From the NCBI RefSeq assembly GCF_029962835.1, contig NC_080583.1, positions 2,604,001 to 2,668,000 on the forward strand: a DNA stretch of 64,000 bases, in the 5' to 3' direction. The position numbers and the translations under genes were made by a program. The DNA is from Magnolia sinica. Its lineage: Eukaryota > Streptophyta > Magnoliopsida > Magnoliales > Magnoliaceae. Below are positions 63,416 to 64,000 of the stretch, piece after piece; position 1 is the stretch's first letter, and each line of letters begins with the position of its first letter. The notes below the pieces were generated by a model that worked only from the letters and a program-made list of their open reading frames with translations, was not told the origin of the DNA and made no database searches.

Positions 63416-63457
63416 TGAAGAATACCTTACAGCATGAACAGTGCAGCTGTTTCCCAT
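56968..63457 (-). CDS. IP5P11-like: Inositol polyphosphate / phosphoinositide 5-phosphatase, At5PTase11 type
   Basis: Removes the 5-phosphate from phosphoinositides; At5PTase11 is known to act on PtdIns(4,5)P2 and related lipids. Exons (minus strand, 5' to 3'): 63457-63426, 62867-62708, 62587-62457, 61880-61804, 60654-60529, 58608-58424, 57662-57525, 57159-56968, ending TAA. All have GT-AG borders, phases agree, 346 residues. Seen: MGNSC start (predicted N-myristoylation, with a possible palmitoyl Cys5); WNMNG 59-63; LQEVPR with metal-site Glu89; GGFGGLIGRKKGAV in exon 5; TSCHLS before the exon 6 join; WLGDLNYRI 211-219; KDQLLREAERG and FKPTYKYNVGSSDYD in exon 7; PSWTDRILF 287-295; SDHKPV 319-324. 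All catalytic motifs are present with no frameshift. Length fits the short At5PTase11 class, which lacks WD40 repeats. Start chosen because exon 1 joins exon 2 in frame and supplies the MGN start of the Arabidopsis relative as I recall it. Confidence 0.92.
60011..60325. mobile_element. M1 MITE in 5PTase intron 5, truncated at right
   Basis: CAGTGGGGCCCACCTTGATA at left. Interior ends near GGTGGGCGTTCAATCACCAT; the right inverted arm is missing. Confidence 0.7.
61949..61984. repeat. GA microsatellite in 5PTase intron 3
   Basis: About 36 bases of GA (CT on the transcribed strand), about 70 bases before the exon 4 acceptor in transcript order, where it would extend the pyrimidine tract. Confidence 0.9.
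62188..62370. repeat. M2 fragment in 5PTase intron 3
   Basis: GGTGGGACCCCCCATGAAAA and CATGGTGGGGCCCACATTTC with CAGCCTGATTTTTGCCCTGG between. Too rearranged to set ends. Confidence 0.5.
63287..63409. repeat. Two GA arrays in 5PTase intron 1
   Basis: GA at 63287-63331 and 63385-63409, each preceded by GAATAAAATAAAATGA, so a ~100-base segment was duplicated with its array. The second lies 17 bases from the exon 1 donor. Confidence 0.85.
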
Positions 63458-63763
63458 GCCTTGCAAATGAGAAAGAATCAACCCCAAACATGTAGAATTC
63501 AAACCATGTATTTTGAGAAATAAAAATCCACCAATGTCCAGAAAGAAGAGAACTCCCTGAAGTCAGGGTCGCTGGCAATCCGTGTCTTTTAAAAGGAAAA
63601 TCAAAACCAGATATTGCTGACTGGTGCCTTTTTATTGCATGACGACGAAATATCTGCCATTTGGCGGTGGAGCTGCTGATCTGAAAGTCAAGCAATGAAG
63701 GGTTGAAATACATGCGGGTTTGAAATTTCAAGTACGTGACCCTCTGTCTCCCTCTCTCCTTCT

Positions 63764-63807
<44 letters not shown>

Positions 63808-63822
63808 GTTTGTTATTTAAAT
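63458..63822 (-). promoter_or_regulatory. Putative 5' UTR and core promoter of the 5PTase gene
   Basis: On the minus strand a TTTAAATAA run (63814-63822) could be a TATA box. About 25 bases downstream lies a GA array (CT on plus, about 63758-63804), which would fall at the start site or in the 5' UTR. GA-rich leaders are common in plants. There is no direct evidence for the start site. Confidence 0.3.
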
Positions 63823-63865
63823 GGTGGCAACTTGTTATCGACACTACACGCGGAGTGCCTGCAGC

Positions 63866-64000
63866 CCCTCTGTGGGGCCCACCATGATGTTTGTGTATAT
63901 CCACTCTGACCATCCGTTTCACCAGTTCATTTTAGGACATGGGCCACCACTGAAAACTTCTTGGGGCTCCAAGAAGTTTTGGATGGAATATAACATCTGG
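63866..64000. mobile_element. M1 MITE, cut by the window end
   Basis: TGTGGGGCCCACCATGATGT then TATCCACTCTGACCATCCGT, in M1 order. It lies directly upstream of the 5PTase promoter. Confidence 0.7.

Noticed and set aside
63177..63806. 209-codon minus-strand frame rich in Leu-Ser repeats
   Set aside because: It is mostly GA/CT microsatellite read in frame. Only the overlapping 32-nt exon in another frame belongs to the 5PTase.

Overview
This is a nuclear plant window. The evidence is intron-rich genes with GT-AG splice sites, plant-type proteins (a BEL1-like homeodomain factor and a plant 5PTase), plant LTR retrotransposons primed by initiator tRNA-Met, an L1-type LINE, SINEs, and many GA/CT microsatellites. 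Short inverted-repeat elements with a GTGGGGCCCAC core are very dense. I associate that repeat style with magnoliid-type woody angiosperm genomes, but this is impression only and I cannot name a species.

Layout. 1-9.8 kb is gene-free and holds MITE-like elements, AT-rich sequence and a somewhat CpG-rich patch near 8.2-8.6 kb. 9.8-34.5 kb is a nested transposon block. Its base is a tandemly duplicated ~1.1 kb repeat (units A and B, with a third copy, C, at 27.5-33.0 kb). Unit B was entered by a minus-strand SINE (14-bp target duplication), and that SINE was then split by a 1.56 kb solo LTR. A second solo LTR (1.13 kb, duplication ACACT) follows. Beside it lies a large non-autonomous LTR element (14878-26661) with two ~3.5 kb LTRs, a tRNA-Met primer site, a polypurine tract and duplication AGATG. 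Unit C was split by a decayed LINE. A further LTR on the minus strand (33435-34458) is a distant relative of the large element's LTR.

34.5-41.2 kb is intergenic, with another SINE copy and several MITEs. 41.2-51.8 kb holds a BEL1-like TALE homeodomain gene on the plus strand (BLH2/BLH4, SAWTOOTH type). It has a 5' UTR exon plus four coding exons, 770 residues, and one inferred GC-AG intron. A ~530 bp inverted-repeat element with a ~10-bp target duplication starts about 95 bp after the stop codon. 52.3-56.9 kb is intergenic. 56968-63457 on the minus strand holds an inositol polyphosphate 5-phosphatase of the At5PTase11 type. It has eight coding exons, 346 residues and an MGNSC N-terminus that predicts N-myristoylation. 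The two genes are convergent.

The two genes belong to unrelated processes (organ patterning and phosphoinositide signalling) and nothing suggests they work together. I saw no CRISPR, operon-like or prokaryotic system. The most novel material is repeat biology: MITEs that spread a core matching published TCP-factor sites, an apparently undescribed SINE pair, compensated hairpins in a solo LTR, and splice-site oddities in both genes.
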